Shown: in pieces, positions 24,499 to 32,695 of the stretch
Layout of the letters: each line of letters begins with the position of its first letter
How positions within the stretch are numbered: position 1 is the stretch's first letter
Assembly: GCA_040881985.1 (NCBI GenBank)
Contig: JBBECE010000016.1
Span: 54,950-118,949 of the forward strand
From: JBBECE01 sp040881985
GTDB lineage: Bacteria > Pseudomonadota > Alphaproteobacteria > Rhizobiales > Devosiaceae
Length of the DNA: 64,000 bases
Direction of reading: 5' to 3'
Translations under genes and position numbers: made by a program
Notes under the pieces: model-generated
The model's database searches: none
Told to the model about the DNA's origin: nothing
What the model saw: the letters and a program-made list of their open reading frames with translations, nothing else

Positions 24499-25463
24499 TT
24501 CGGCGCCGCCCCGAAGCGGATGCGCGGATCGATCAGCGTGTAGATAATGTCGATGATGAGGTTGGCGGCGACGACGATCACGGAGAAAATCAGCGCCGTC
24601 GCCTGGATCAGCGGCAGGTTCCGTCCCGCCACCGCTTCGAATGTCAAACTGCCGAAACCCGACAGCGAAAAAGTGACTTCGACATAGATCGACCCCGCCA
24701 CCAGTCCGACGAGGATCAGCCCCGCCGCGGTGATCACCGGGACCAGCGCATTGCGCAGGATGTAGTTCGTGCTGATGCGTCCGGCGCTGAGGCCGCGCGC
24801 CCGGGCGAAAGTCACATAGTCCTTGTCCATTTCCTCGATCATCGAGGCGCGGGTGATCTTGATGATGATCGCCATTACCGAGAACGACAGCGCCAGTGCA
24901 GGCAAAACCAGGTGCCAGAAGCGGTCGAAGAAGCCTTCGCCGTCTCCGAAGACCGGAAACCATTGCAGAACGACGCCGAAGAAATAGAGCAGGAAAATCC
25001 CGAACACATAGGCCGGCGCCGAAATACCGATGACGCCGAACATGACAAGGGCGCGGTCGATCCAGCTGTTGCGCCGGAATGCGGCCAGCGCGCCGAGGCC
25101 GATCCCGCCGACCAGGATGACGGCCGCGCTCATTGTCGCCAGGAACAGCGTTAGCTCCATCCGACTGGCAATGATACCGGAAATCCGCCGATCGCCTTGG
25201 ATCGAGCGGCCGAGATCGCCGTGCAGGACGCCCCAAATCCATTTGCCGTATTGTAGAAGATAGGGGTCGTTGAGATTGTAGCGGTCGCGGATCGCGTCGA
25301 GCGTTGCTTCGGTCGCCGGCTTGGCGCCGAGCAGCGCGCGCACCGGATCGCCGGGCGCCAGCTTGACCAGCGAAAAGACGATGAACGAGATCAGCAGAAG
25401 CAGCGGAATCGCGACCGCCAGACGCTTGAGGACGAAGCGCAGCAACCCGCCTTCGCCCGTCAT
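24495..25463 (-). CDS. Dipeptide/oligopeptide ABC transporter permease, DppB type
   Basis: 322 residues from ATG 25463, again an ATGA overlap, here with the peptidase stop. It opens LRFVLKRLAVAIPLLLLISF and continues FSLVKLAPGDPVRALLGAKP, standard for DppB. The coupling helix region is YVTFARARGLSAGRISTNYI, and it ends with VVAANLIIDIIYTLIDPRIR. An alternative start at 25505 would lie inside the peptidase gene and is unlikely. Confidence 0.93.
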   Translation of the reverse strand: MTGEGGLLRFVLKRLAVAIPLLLLISFIVFSLVKLAPGDPVRALLGAKPATEATLDAIRDRYNLNDPYLLQYGKWIWGVLHGDLGRSIQGDRRISGIIASRMELTLFLATMSAAVILVGGIGLGALAAFRRNSWIDRALVMFGVIGISAPAYVFGIFLLYFFGVVLQWFPVFGDGEGFFDRFWHLVLPALALSFSVMAIIIKITRASMIEEMDKDYVTFARARGLSAGRISTNYILRNALVPVITAAGLILVGLVAGSIYVEVTFSLSGFGSLTFEAVAGRNLPLIQATALIFSVIVVAANLIIDIIYTLIDPRIRFGAAPK

Positions 25464-27400
25464 CCCTGCGCCACCAATTCCGGCCGCAAATAGCGGTCGA
25501 ACCAAGCCAGTCGCCGTTGGGCCGCGTCGCGGCGATGTGCCGGCTTTCGGAGACCGTGGCCTTCGCCGGGATAAATGACGAGTTCGGCATGAACGCCGCG
25601 TTCGAGCAGGGCAGCGTAGAATTCCTGCGCCTGTCCCACCGGCGTGCAGCGATCTTCGGCGCCGTGAAGCATCAAGGTAGGAGTCGTCGGTTTGTCGAGC
25701 CGGAATATCGGCGAGCGGTCGATCGCCATCGCGAGATTCTTCGGATCGGTGAGCGGTCCGCCATTGATGAGCTCATGGAAATGATGCTCGCAAGAATAGT
25801 GACAGCTCACCTGGTTGGAAATGCCGGCCACCATGACCGCCGCCTTGAATCGGTGTGTGGTGGCGACCGCCCAAGCAGTCAAGTAACCCCCATAGCTGCC
25901 GCCGGTGACCCCCAGCCGGTTAGCATCGATCCAGCCTTCGGCGATACAATGGTCAATTCCGGCAAGAATGTCGTCGAACTCAGCGCCGGCGGGATCTCCC
26001 ACATTCAGCTTCGAGAAGGCCTGACCCCAGCCGACATTGCCGCGATAGTTAGGCAGAAACACCGCATATCCCGCCGCCACCGCCGGAATGGCGCCGTTCG
26101 GATTGAATTGCGGTCTTGCCGTGGTGCAGGGACCTCCGTGAATATCGACGATGGCGGGCAGGGGCCCGCCGTCGCGCTGCTGTCGCGGCAGCAATAAGAC
26201 CCCTAAGAGGGCCAGATCGTCTTTGCCCTTCCATTTCACCGTCCGGATTTCAGGATAGTTGGGAAAGTCCCGCGCCACGTCGCCGTTCAGCCAGCTCACC
26301 TGTTGCCACGGCGCAGCAGGGTCGCGGCGATGATAGATTTCGGCGGGTGCACCGACCCCTTCGCGGATTGCGGCCAATCCCCGCCCGTCTGGAGTGGGCG
26401 TAGTTCGGGACACGAACGCGCTGTCGCCGACTATTTCAACTTCGGTTTGTTGAAATTCCGGGCTGCCATCGAGCCGCAGCGCCCCGTAAGTTGAACCGAG
26501 ACCCCGCCAACCGGCGAAAATCAACGTCTGGCGATCGCGCCAATGCAAATCGGTGACGCCGGGCAGCCAGTCGTTGGCAATCCCCCGCACTGGCCCCCCG
26601 GAAATATCGGCGAGTTTGATGTCTCCGACAACCAGCCCGCGATCCGACGACCAGCCTTCGGCGAACACGAAGCGGGCGCCGCCGGGTTCGACACATAGTC
26701 CTTGCACCTGCCATTGCGGCGTGTGCAGCGCTTGAGCGCTGCGCGACGCGAATTCGATGCGCACGATCAGCGCGTGATGCCATCCCCGCTCGCTCGCATC
26801 GCGCGAGACGATGGCAACGGCCGTCCGCGAGTCGACGAGATCAAACTCCCAAATCGTCAGCTCTTCGGGCCCGACCTCTTTGGTCGCCCCGTCCGCGAGA
26901 TTGATTTTCAGCAACCGCCTTTTTGCGCCTACGGGTGTGGTCACTTCGGGGTCTTCTGGGTCGCCCCACCATAGGCGCCGCGCACCGGTAACCACGCCGC
27001 CATTGACGCCCTTGTCGGCGGCCATGACCACGATGGCGCTGCCGTCGGGTGTCCAGCGAAAGTCCTCGACCGAACCGCCAACCGTCCCGAGCCGTCTCGC
27101 TTCCTGGCCGCCCTCGATCGCATAGACATCGGACTTGTTGGCGATATCGCGGTCGGCGAGGAAGGCGAGGGCGCCGCGGCTTGAAAATCGCGGCCGGTGG
27201 GCCCCGGATTTGCCATGAGTGAGTTGCGTGACCGCGCCGTCCAGTCCGAATCTCCAGATCTGGGGTTTTGGAGCGTCCTCGCCTTCGCCGCCCACCTGAC
27301 GGATCGTGGCGACGAGCGCGTCGCCTGTGGGCGCAAAAATGAGATCGGAGATCGAACGGAGCTTGTCGAGCCGCTCGGCGGCGTCAAGCTGGGCACTCAT
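25460..27400 (-). CDS. S9-family serine peptidase (acylaminoacyl-peptidase / prolyl oligopeptidase type)
   Basis: 646 residues from ATG 27400 (GGGAG ribosome site; an upstream extension to 27484 lacks one). Residues 1-390 form a beta-propeller-like repeat region. The alpha/beta hydrolase half carries the triad: S502 in GGSYGGY, D583 in HGAEDRCTPVG and H615 in GEGHGLRKP. No signal peptide is visible, so it should act in the cytoplasm, cutting short imported peptides, often after proline or an acylated residue. It lies between the peptide-binding protein and the permeases of a dipeptide importer, which strongly suggests it degrades the imported ligand. Confidence 0.9.
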   Translation of the reverse strand: MSAQLDAAERLDKLRSISDLIFAPTGDALVATIRQVGGEGEDAPKPQIWRFGLDGAVTQLTHGKSGAHRPRFSSRGALAFLADRDIANKSDVYAIEGGQEARRLGTVGGSVEDFRWTPDGSAIVVMAADKGVNGGVVTGARRLWWGDPEDPEVTTPVGAKRRLLKINLADGATKEVGPEELTIWEFDLVDSRTAVAIVSRDASERGWHHALIVRIEFASRSAQALHTPQWQVQGLCVEPGGARFVFAEGWSSDRGLVVGDIKLADISGGPVRGIANDWLPGVTDLHWRDRQTLIFAGWRGLGSTYGALRLDGSPEFQQTEVEIVGDSAFVSRTTPTPDGRGLAAIREGVGAPAEIYHRRDPAAPWQQVSWLNGDVARDFPNYPEIRTVKWKGKDDLALLGVLLLPRQQRDGGPLPAIVDIHGGPCTTARPQFNPNGAIPAVAAGYAVFLPNYRGNVGWGQAFSKLNVGDPAGAEFDDILAGIDHCIAEGWIDANRLGVTGGSYGGYLTAWAVATTHRFKAAVMVAGISNQVSCHYSCEHHFHELINGGPLTDPKNLAMAIDRSPIFRLDKPTTPTLMLHGAEDRCTPVGQAQEFYAALLERGVHAELVIYPGEGHGLRKPAHRRDAAQRRLAWFDRYLRPELVAQG

Positions 27401-27459
27401 CGATGTAACTCCCGGGGTGCGGCCGGTCAGCGCCGCTGTGCGCCAGAGCGGAACTGTGG

Positions 27460-27489
27460 CGGCGGGCTGCGGCCGGTGCCGCAACCCGC
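27460..27489 (-). promoter_or_regulatory. Intercistronic hairpin after the peptide-binding protein gene
   Basis: GGCGGG-C-TGCGGC (27460-27472) pairs with GCCGCA-A-CCCGCC (27477-27489): 12 pairs with one mismatch and a 4-base loop. It lies 14 bases past the stop of the binding-protein gene and about 60 bases before the peptidase start. There is no T-run. Confidence 0.55.
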
Positions 27490-27503
27490 CTTGCTTGCAA
27501 CCG

Positions 27504-29099
27504 CTACGACTTCAGACCGAAGCCGCGAACGGCCCAGGGAATATTGTACCAGAAAGAGTTGTAGCCGGTCATCTGGTACTTGTTGTTGAGCGCCATGGCC
27601 GAATAGGGCGTGTAGATCGGCACGACTGCAACGTCGTCATTGACGATCTCGAACACCTTGGTCAGGGCATCCCTGCGCACCGCCGGATCGAACTCCGTAT
27701 TGGCGGTCTCGAGCAGCGCGTCCACCACCGGATTGCGGTAGTAGGACTGGTTCTGGCCATTCTCCCGTGCATTGCGCGAATGCATGAACAGGTCGGGATA
27801 GTTCACCGGATCGGCGAAGTCGGGCCAATAGGTCATCAGCTGCATCGGCGCGCCGCTCTGGAAGAACTGGGTCAGCCACTGGTTGGGATCGACCTGTTCA
27901 ATCGTTAGCGTGACGCCGATTTCAGCAAGGTTTTGCGCCAGATTCTGCAGCACGTTGATGGCGTCGGTAGCGTTGTTGGCGACCGGCACCGTGAACTCGA
28001 AGCCGTTCGGTACCGCAGATTGTGCCAACTCGGCTCGAGCCTTCTCCAGGTCGAATCCATAGGTCGGAATCGTTCGGTAGAAGGACCGCGCTTCGTCAGC
28101 GCTCATCACGCCGGCCCACATTTCCGGAGGGTTGATCGCGTTGAGCACTTCGCCCTTGCCGTTGAGCAAGGCGTTGAGCAGACCCTCCCGGTCCACCGAA
28201 TAGGCGATAGCCCGCCGCACATGCACGTCGTTGAACGGCGCGGTGTCGTTGTTGAGGGTGAGCAGCATCGTCGACGCCGACGGCGCCTCGTAGATATCGA
28301 CATTTGGCAGCGATTCCCACTGATCGATGCTGGCAATGCGAATGTTAAAGAGTCCGTCGATTTGACCCGACTGCATGGCCAGCAGTTGCGCTTCGGCATC
28401 TGGGATGCGTACGAACTCGATCTGCTTGACGACCGGGACGCCGTTCCAATAATCGTCCCGCGCCTCGAGCAGCACGCGCTCGCCTGGATCGAATTTGGCA
28501 ATCCTGTACGGGCCGGTGCCGAGGATCAACTGGTCGGCGCCGCCAAGATCGGTGCGATCGCCCTCGATCTGTTCCTTCTTGAACAGGAACCCTGCCATGT
28601 GCGGGGCTGCGTACTGGAACTGCACGTTGGGCGCCGAAAGCTTGACGGTGACTTCGAGGGCGCCGGTCACCTCGATCGACTCAATCGGGTCGAAGAAGAA
28701 ACCCACCTGTGAGCCGTTATTGGCGTGATCGCGGTGGAACTCGTAAGTCGCCACCAGATCGGCGGGCGTCAACGGACTACCGTCGCCGAACGTGACGTCG
28801 TCGCGCAACGTGTAGACAATGGTGGTAGAATCCCTGAATTCCTGCGAACCCACGCCGGGGATGACCGACAGATCGTCTCCGAACGCCAAGGGACCTTCCT
28901 GCACCAGCGACATGATGATGCCATTGCCGGTACTCCAGGCATTGGGAATGAACAGAGTCTCAGGAACGGTGCCCATGCCCCAGGTGATCTTGTCGATGCG
29001 ATCCTGCGCCAGGACGGGTCCGGCTTGACTCAACGCAGCGGCCAAGGTGGCCGCCGCACTAAACGCCAGAACCGAGCGGCGCGACAATTTCATGCGCAT
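27504..29099 (-). CDS. Periplasmic peptide-binding protein (SBP_bac_5 family)
   Basis: 531 residues from ATG 29099, 8 bases after GGGAGG. The signal region is KLSRRSVLAFSAAATLAAAL ending near VLA|QDR at about residue 34; the RR pair allows either Tat or Sec export. Family hallmarks are the N-terminal TWGMGTVPETLFIPNAWS, YTLRDDVTFGDGSPLTPADL (the cluster characteristic of DppA/OppA-like proteins) and the C-terminal VVPIYTPYSAMALNN. It delivers peptides, or similar compounds, to the DppBC-type permease. A GntR-type operator-like site lies at 29157-29175, about 60 bases upstream of the start. Confidence 0.92.
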   Translation of the reverse strand: MRMKLSRRSVLAFSAAATLAAALSQAGPVLAQDRIDKITWGMGTVPETLFIPNAWSTGNGIIMSLVQEGPLAFGDDLSVIPGVGSQEFRDSTTIVYTLRDDVTFGDGSPLTPADLVATYEFHRDHANNGSQVGFFFDPIESIEVTGALEVTVKLSAPNVQFQYAAPHMAGFLFKKEQIEGDRTDLGGADQLILGTGPYRIAKFDPGERVLLEARDDYWNGVPVVKQIEFVRIPDAEAQLLAMQSGQIDGLFNIRIASIDQWESLPNVDIYEAPSASTMLLTLNNDTAPFNDVHVRRAIAYSVDREGLLNALLNGKGEVLNAINPPEMWAGVMSADEARSFYRTIPTYGFDLEKARAELAQSAVPNGFEFTVPVANNATDAINVLQNLAQNLAEIGVTLTIEQVDPNQWLTQFFQSGAPMQLMTYWPDFADPVNYPDLFMHSRNARENGQNQSYYRNPVVDALLETANTEFDPAVRRDALTKVFEIVNDDVAVVPIYTPYSAMALNNKYQMTGYNSFWYNIPWAVRGFGLKS

Positions 29100-29156
29100 T
29101 TCAGAACCTCCCAATTCCGAAAATCCGTGTCGATTTCTTGTCAGCAACCATACTGT

Positions 29157-29175
29157 ATGCAAATAGTCGACAGAC
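29157..29175. promoter_or_regulatory. Putative GntR operator upstream of the peptide importer
   Basis: ATGCAAATAGTCGACAGAC on the plus strand matches the site at 30249-30266 at 16 of the first 18 positions. The core TAGTCGACA is close to the palindromic TTGTCGACAA typical of FadR-type GntR regulators. It sits 58 bases upstream of the start at 29099. Confidence 0.6.
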
Positions 29176-29314
29176 TTACAAGTCAAAAGAAAAGCTTTTC
29201 CGGACCCAGATGGCTACCACGTCCGAGCACATGCGTTAGGCCGGCAAGAGCGCCGGCGATGGGCTTTCCCGCTTTTGGTCAGGCACAATTCCGTCGGGTT
29301 GACGCCAAGCGCCT

Positions 29315-30205
29315 TTACATCGGCAATTCAGGGCGCGATGCGATCGCCTCGCGGACAATCTTTTCGACCGCGACGCGACGATCGCCGGTCAACGGCTGAC
29401 GCGGTAGACGCATTCGCTCGTTCGAAGCGATCGCCAGCGCTTCAGCGAGTTTGATGTTCTGCACGAGGTAAGTCGAGACATCGAGATCGAGCAGCGGCCG
29501 GAACCAGCGGTAGATTTTCAAGGCTTCAGCCTGGCGGCCCGCCTTTATCAGCCGGTAGATGGCGACCGTTTCCTTCGGAAAGGCGACGACGAGCCCGGCG
29601 ATCCATCCTGCCGCACCGACCGAAAGCGCCTCGAAGGCGAAGTTGTCGACACCGGTGAAAATGGCCATTTTGTCGCCGAACAACGCCACCGCCTCGGTGG
29701 TGCGTCGCAAATCGTCCGAAGATTCCTTCACCGCCACGAAACGTCGGTCCTCGGCAAGTTCGAGCAGCATGTCGTTGGTGACATCGACGCGATAAGCGAG
29801 CCGGTTTGAATAGACCATGATAGGCAGGTCGCTGGCGTCGGCGACGGCACGGAGCGACGCCAGAGTCTCTTCTCGATTGGTGTGATAAATCGTCGAAGGC
29901 ACTACCAGGAGTCCGGAGGCGCCCGCTCGGGCGGCGCGTTCGGCCAGCAGGCAGGCGTTGCGGGTCGAGGCTTCGGCGACGGTAAGCAGTGCCGGCTTGC
30001 CCTTTGCCGCGTCCTGCACTGCCTTCAGCGCGTCGAGCCGCTCGTCGTGGCTGAGCATCGGTCCTTCGCCGAGCGAACCGCAGGCGATGAGCCCGTCGCA
30101 GCCCGCCTGCATCTGCAGCTCGTAGCACCGCGCCATTTCCTTGAAATCGAGCCCGCCGTCCTCGGTGAATTTTGTGGTGACGGCGGGAATCACGCCCTGC
30201 CACAT
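29315..30205 (-). CDS. DapA/dihydrodipicolinate synthase-family aldolase or deaminase
   Basis: 296 residues, the usual length for class I (Schiff-base) DapA-fold enzymes. The opening WQGVIPAVTTKFTEDGGLDF, the ligand loop GSLGEGPML, the catalytic-tyrosine region MVYSNRLAYRV and the Schiff-base lysine in VAVKESSDDLRRT are all present. In place of the GTTGE loop of true DapA it has GSLGE. Members of this fold include the pyrroline-hydroxy-carboxylate deaminase of hydroxyproline catabolism, which fits the divergent racemase-family neighbour and the peptide importer. The specific reaction is inferred from context only. Confidence 0.82.
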   Translation of the reverse strand: MWQGVIPAVTTKFTEDGGLDFKEMARCYELQMQAGCDGLIACGSLGEGPMLSHDERLDALKAVQDAAKGKPALLTVAEASTRNACLLAERAARAGASGLLVVPSTIYHTNREETLASLRAVADASDLPIMVYSNRLAYRVDVTNDMLLELAEDRRFVAVKESSDDLRRTTEAVALFGDKMAIFTGVDNFAFEALSVGAAGWIAGLVVAFPKETVAIYRLIKAGRQAEALKIYRWFRPLLDLDVSTYLVQNIKLAEALAIASNERMRLPRQPLTGDRRVAVEKIVREAIASRPELPM

Positions 30206-30248
30206 CTACTTTTTCCTCGTGCCCTGCCGGTGCTGACTAGCATCCTGA

Positions 30249-30270
30249 ATGCAAATTGTCGACAAATGCA
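30249..30270. promoter_or_regulatory. Putative GntR operator between the DapA-like and racemase-like genes
   Basis: ATGCAAATTGTCGACAAATG contains the perfect 10-bp palindrome TTGTCGACAA at 30256-30265. It lies between divergent starts at 30205 (minus) and 30327 (plus), so one bound regulator could control both. Related copies occur at 29157-29175 and 32321-32334. Confidence 0.65.
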
Positions 30271-30326
30271 ATTGCGATAACGGGCCAGACTTTGCTAGTC
30301 ATTTTGCAGAGAACGGGAGGGAACGG

Positions 30327-31361
30327 ATGCGCTGGGCGAGGACGGTGTCGATGGTGGAGGCCCATGCGGAAGGCGAAGTCGGCCGTATCGTCACCGGCGG
30401 CGTCATCGATGTACCAGGCGCCACGATGAGTGAAAAGTTGCGCTATCTCAACGAGGTTGACGACAGCCTGCGCCGTTTTCTCGTTTTCGAACCGCGCGGC
30501 ACCGCCGCGATGAGCACCAATCTGATTTTTCCGCCAACCCGTCCGGACGCCGACATCGGTTTCCTGATCTTGCAGGGCGACAAGGCCCACGCAATGTCCG
30601 GCTCGAACAGCATTTGCCTGACGACAGTGCTGCTCGAGACTGGCATGTTTCCGATGCTCGAACCCGAGACGGTGATCAGAATTGACACCGCTTCGGGCCT
30701 GGTCGTCGCCCGCGCGCAGTGCCGCGACGGCAGATGCGAGCGCGTGACCCTCGAAATGACACCGTCCTTCGCCGACCAGCTGGATGTAAAACTGAATGTA
30801 CCCGGATTCGGTGAAATCGCACTCGACATCGCTTTTGGTGGCATTTTCTACGCCTTGATCGATCCGGCCCAATTTGGCCTCGACATCCGCCCTGAAATGG
30901 CGAGAAAGCTCGTCGAGGCGGGATCGGCGGTGCATCGCGCCGTCAATGCCCAGTTGACCGTGCAGCACCCCGAAATCCCTGAGCTGAGCGGGATCTCCTA
31001 CACCATGTTCATCGGCCGCAACGATGCCGGCGAACTCAAGGGCGCGACTATCCTTCCCCCGGGACGGATAGATCGGTCGCCCTGCGGTACCGGTAATGCG
31101 GCGCGCCTCGCGGTAGCTGCGGCGCGCGGCACCGCGCAATTGGGAGACCGCTTTGTCGCGCGCTCGATCATCGAGTCGAAATTCGAGGTCACCTATGCGC
31201 GTGACGCCACCGTCGCCGACCGGCCGGCGGTAGTGCCGACCGTTTCCGGGCGTGGTTGGATTCACGGCATCCATCAGATTGGCATCGACCCGGCCGACCC
31301 CTATCCGCATGGCTTCACAATTGCAGACACTTGGGGCGACGCCTTCGACTTGTTGAACTGA
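30327..31361 (+). CDS. Proline racemase / hydroxyproline epimerase-family protein with Ser-Cys active site
   Basis: 344 residues from ATG 30327, 6 bases after GGGAGG; a start at 30249 would run through the operator. Family segments are HAEGEVGRIVTGGV, the first catalytic loop MSGSNS and the second DRSPCGTGNAARLA. Proline racemases and 4-hydroxyproline epimerases carry Cys at both catalytic positions; here the first is Ser (S91) and the second Cys (C253). Family literature links exchanges at these positions with altered activity, including trans-3-hydroxyproline dehydratase. With the DapA-like enzyme, the S9 peptidase and the peptide importer, a hydroxyproline or proline-analogue route is likely. 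Confidence 0.85.
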   Translation: MRWARTVSMVEAHAEGEVGRIVTGGVIDVPGATMSEKLRYLNEVDDSLRRFLVFEPRGTAAMSTNLIFPPTRPDADIGFLILQGDKAHAMSGSNSICLTTVLLETGMFPMLEPETVIRIDTASGLVVARAQCRDGRCERVTLEMTPSFADQLDVKLNVPGFGEIALDIAFGGIFYALIDPAQFGLDIRPEMARKLVEAGSAVHRAVNAQLTVQHPEIPELSGISYTMFIGRNDAGELKGATILPPGRIDRSPCGTGNAARLAVAAARGTAQLGDRFVARSIIESKFEVTYARDATVADRPAVVPTVSGRGWIHGIHQIGIDPADPYPHGFTIADTWGDAFDLLN

Positions 31362-31381
31362 GAAGTATTCGCGCCCGCCTG

Positions 31382-32128
31382 CTAGCGCAGCGGGAAATCT
31401 ACCGCGATGTCGCGCGTGTTGCGCTCCGAGAGATAGTGCAGGAAACGCTGATGCACTTCCTCGGCGTGTTCACGTCCGAGCCGCTCCGCCAAATCTTCGT
31501 CCTGCACCGCGATCGCTTCGATCTGCGCGTCGTGGGCGTGACAAAGTTCTTCCGGCAAGGTGTCGCCATAAGACCGGTAGTATAGGCGCAAGGTGCGCCG
31601 GCCCTCGTCGAGAATGCGCCGATAGGTGTCGGTCAAGATACGGTTGCCGCCGGCCGCGGCGATGGCTAGGTGGAATACCGCATTTTGCGCGATCATGCCG
31701 AGGGCATCGTTGGCGGCGACACGGCGGCGGAATTCCCGCTGGGCGGCCCGGATGACCTCGAGCTGTTCTTCGCTACGGTGACGGGCGGCCAGCCGCATGA
31801 TGGCCCGCTGGACCAGCTCGAGCGCATCGATGAAGGCCGGAAACTCGTCAACGTTGAGTGGGGTGACGATCGTCCCTTTGTTGGGAAAGCTCTCGACAAG
31901 ACCCTCGGCGGCGAGCCGCACCAGCGCTTCGCGAACCGGGGAACGCGAAACTTGGAAGCGTGCTGCAAGGCTTGCTTCGTCGATCAGTTGGCCGGGCCGT
32001 AAATGTAGCGAGAGAATCTCGTCGCGTAACCGATCGAAGATGTGGATGGCACCGTAGCCGCGCGTGGGCTCCGTCCCCAGATTCTCGGGTTTGTGCAAAA
32101 ACAATGCGTCAATGGGTTCGCTTGCCAT
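31382..32128 (-). CDS. GntR-family transcriptional regulator (FCD/FadR subfamily)
   Basis: 248 residues. The N-terminal winged helix-turn-helix is clear: FDRLRDEILSLHLRPGQLID, LAARFQVSRSPVREALVRLA, then GLVESFPNKGTIVTPL. Residues from about 100 on form the all-helical FCD ligand-binding domain, with the histidine and aspartate metal-ligand pattern partly visible (NAVFHLAIAAAGGN, CHAHDAQIEAI). It is convergent with the racemase-like gene (20 bp apart). Operator-like sites upstream of itself, the peptide importer and the DapA/racemase pair point to it as the local repressor, presumably released by a pathway intermediate. Confidence 0.9.
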   Translation of the reverse strand: MASEPIDALFLHKPENLGTEPTRGYGAIHIFDRLRDEILSLHLRPGQLIDEASLAARFQVSRSPVREALVRLAAEGLVESFPNKGTIVTPLNVDEFPAFIDALELVQRAIMRLAARHRSEEQLEVIRAAQREFRRRVAANDALGMIAQNAVFHLAIAAAGGNRILTDTYRRILDEGRRTLRLYYRSYGDTLPEELCHAHDAQIEAIAVQDEDLAERLGREHAEEVHQRFLHYLSERNTRDIAVDFPLR

Positions 32129-32428
32129 GGTCCTTCGCTTTCAGGTCGCGCCCACCCGCCCAATAACTTCCACCGCAGCCTTTCTCAGGCGCGCTGATTT
32201 CCGCGACGACCGATTTTTGCCGATTTCTCCCCAGCCAGATCGTCCGAGGTCGGGAAGTGGCGATCAGACCTTCAACCGTCGCTCACCGCCTGCATCAATA
32301 TGACATACAAATTGGCTGCAGCAAATTGTCGGCAGCGCCAGGGCAACTGCATCGACCGGCCGGACGGGTGCCGGATTCGCCTCTACTCCGATTGCGCCGC
32401 TCGTCTTACATTTTCAGACCTGTTCGTC
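32129..32428. other. Intergenic region upstream of the GntR gene
   Basis: About 300 bases without a recognisable gene. It should hold the GntR promoter. A third operator-like sequence, GCAAATTGTCGGCA, lies at 32321-32334, about 190 bases upstream of the GntR start. The GC content dips locally around 32290-32330. Confidence 0.5.
32321..32334. promoter_or_regulatory. Weaker GntR operator-like site upstream of the GntR gene
   Basis: GCAAATTGTCGGCA matches the core GCAAATTGTCGACA of the site at 30251-30264 with one mismatch. A related ATACAAATTGGCTGCA lies just before it at 32305-32320. This is consistent with autoregulation. Confidence 0.4.
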
Positions 32429-32578
32429 TTTTGGGTACCACCAGAGGCGCGTTGGGCCTACCTCAAATCGATCGCGCCGCAGCCGATGATCGGCCAGTTT
32501 GTGGATGACGCGACGAGCGCGATCGAGCGGGATGACCCTTCGCCGAAGGCAGCGCTGTCAAAAGACTACGCTCGCCCC
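32429..32578 (+). pseudogene. Fragment of a type I restriction-modification methylase gene (hsdM)
   Basis: About 50 codons encode FWVPPEARWAYLKSIAPQ... continuing IGQFVDDATSAIERDDPSPK and ending SKDYARP. This is recognisable as the N-terminal domain of HsdM, whose members read FWVPPEARW..., DDAM.AIERDNPSLKG and LPKDYARP. There is no start codon in context and the similarity stops abruptly at 32578, exactly where the kinase remnant begins on the other strand. Only a shred of a type I system remains; no hsdR or hsdS is in the window. Confidence 0.7.
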
Positions 32579-32618
32579 AGCAGGGCAGGACGGCGATGCG
32601 GGATTCGCGCTCGGTCAT
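32577..32618 (-). pseudogene. 5' remnant (14 codons) of a choline-kinase-like gene
   Basis: From ATG 32618, overlapping the permease stop (TGATG), the frame reads MTERESRIAVLPCW and then leaves the family. The intact kinase at 20239-21123 begins MSEREARIAALPCW. The break falls at 32577, where the hsdM fragment starts. So this betaine importer was once followed by a kinase gene just like the one 11.5 kb away. Confidence 0.8.
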
Positions 32619-32695
32619 CACGCCAGTCCAAGTTTCAACTTCGCCCGCCGCGCCCCGGCCGAGATCAGCCGGTCGGCGATAATGGCGATGAAGGC
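32577..32695. repeat. 119-bp permease/kinase junction, copy B of a direct repeat
   Basis: This segment matches 21082-21200 at 114 of 119 positions. It covers the last 26 codons of the intact permease gene and the 14 surviving codons of the truncated kinase. Confidence 0.9.

Noticed and set aside
29241..29258. GCCGGC-N6-GCCGGC hairpin after the DapA-like gene as a terminator
   Set aside because: The stem is short and no T-run follows on the minus strand, so termination is not supported.
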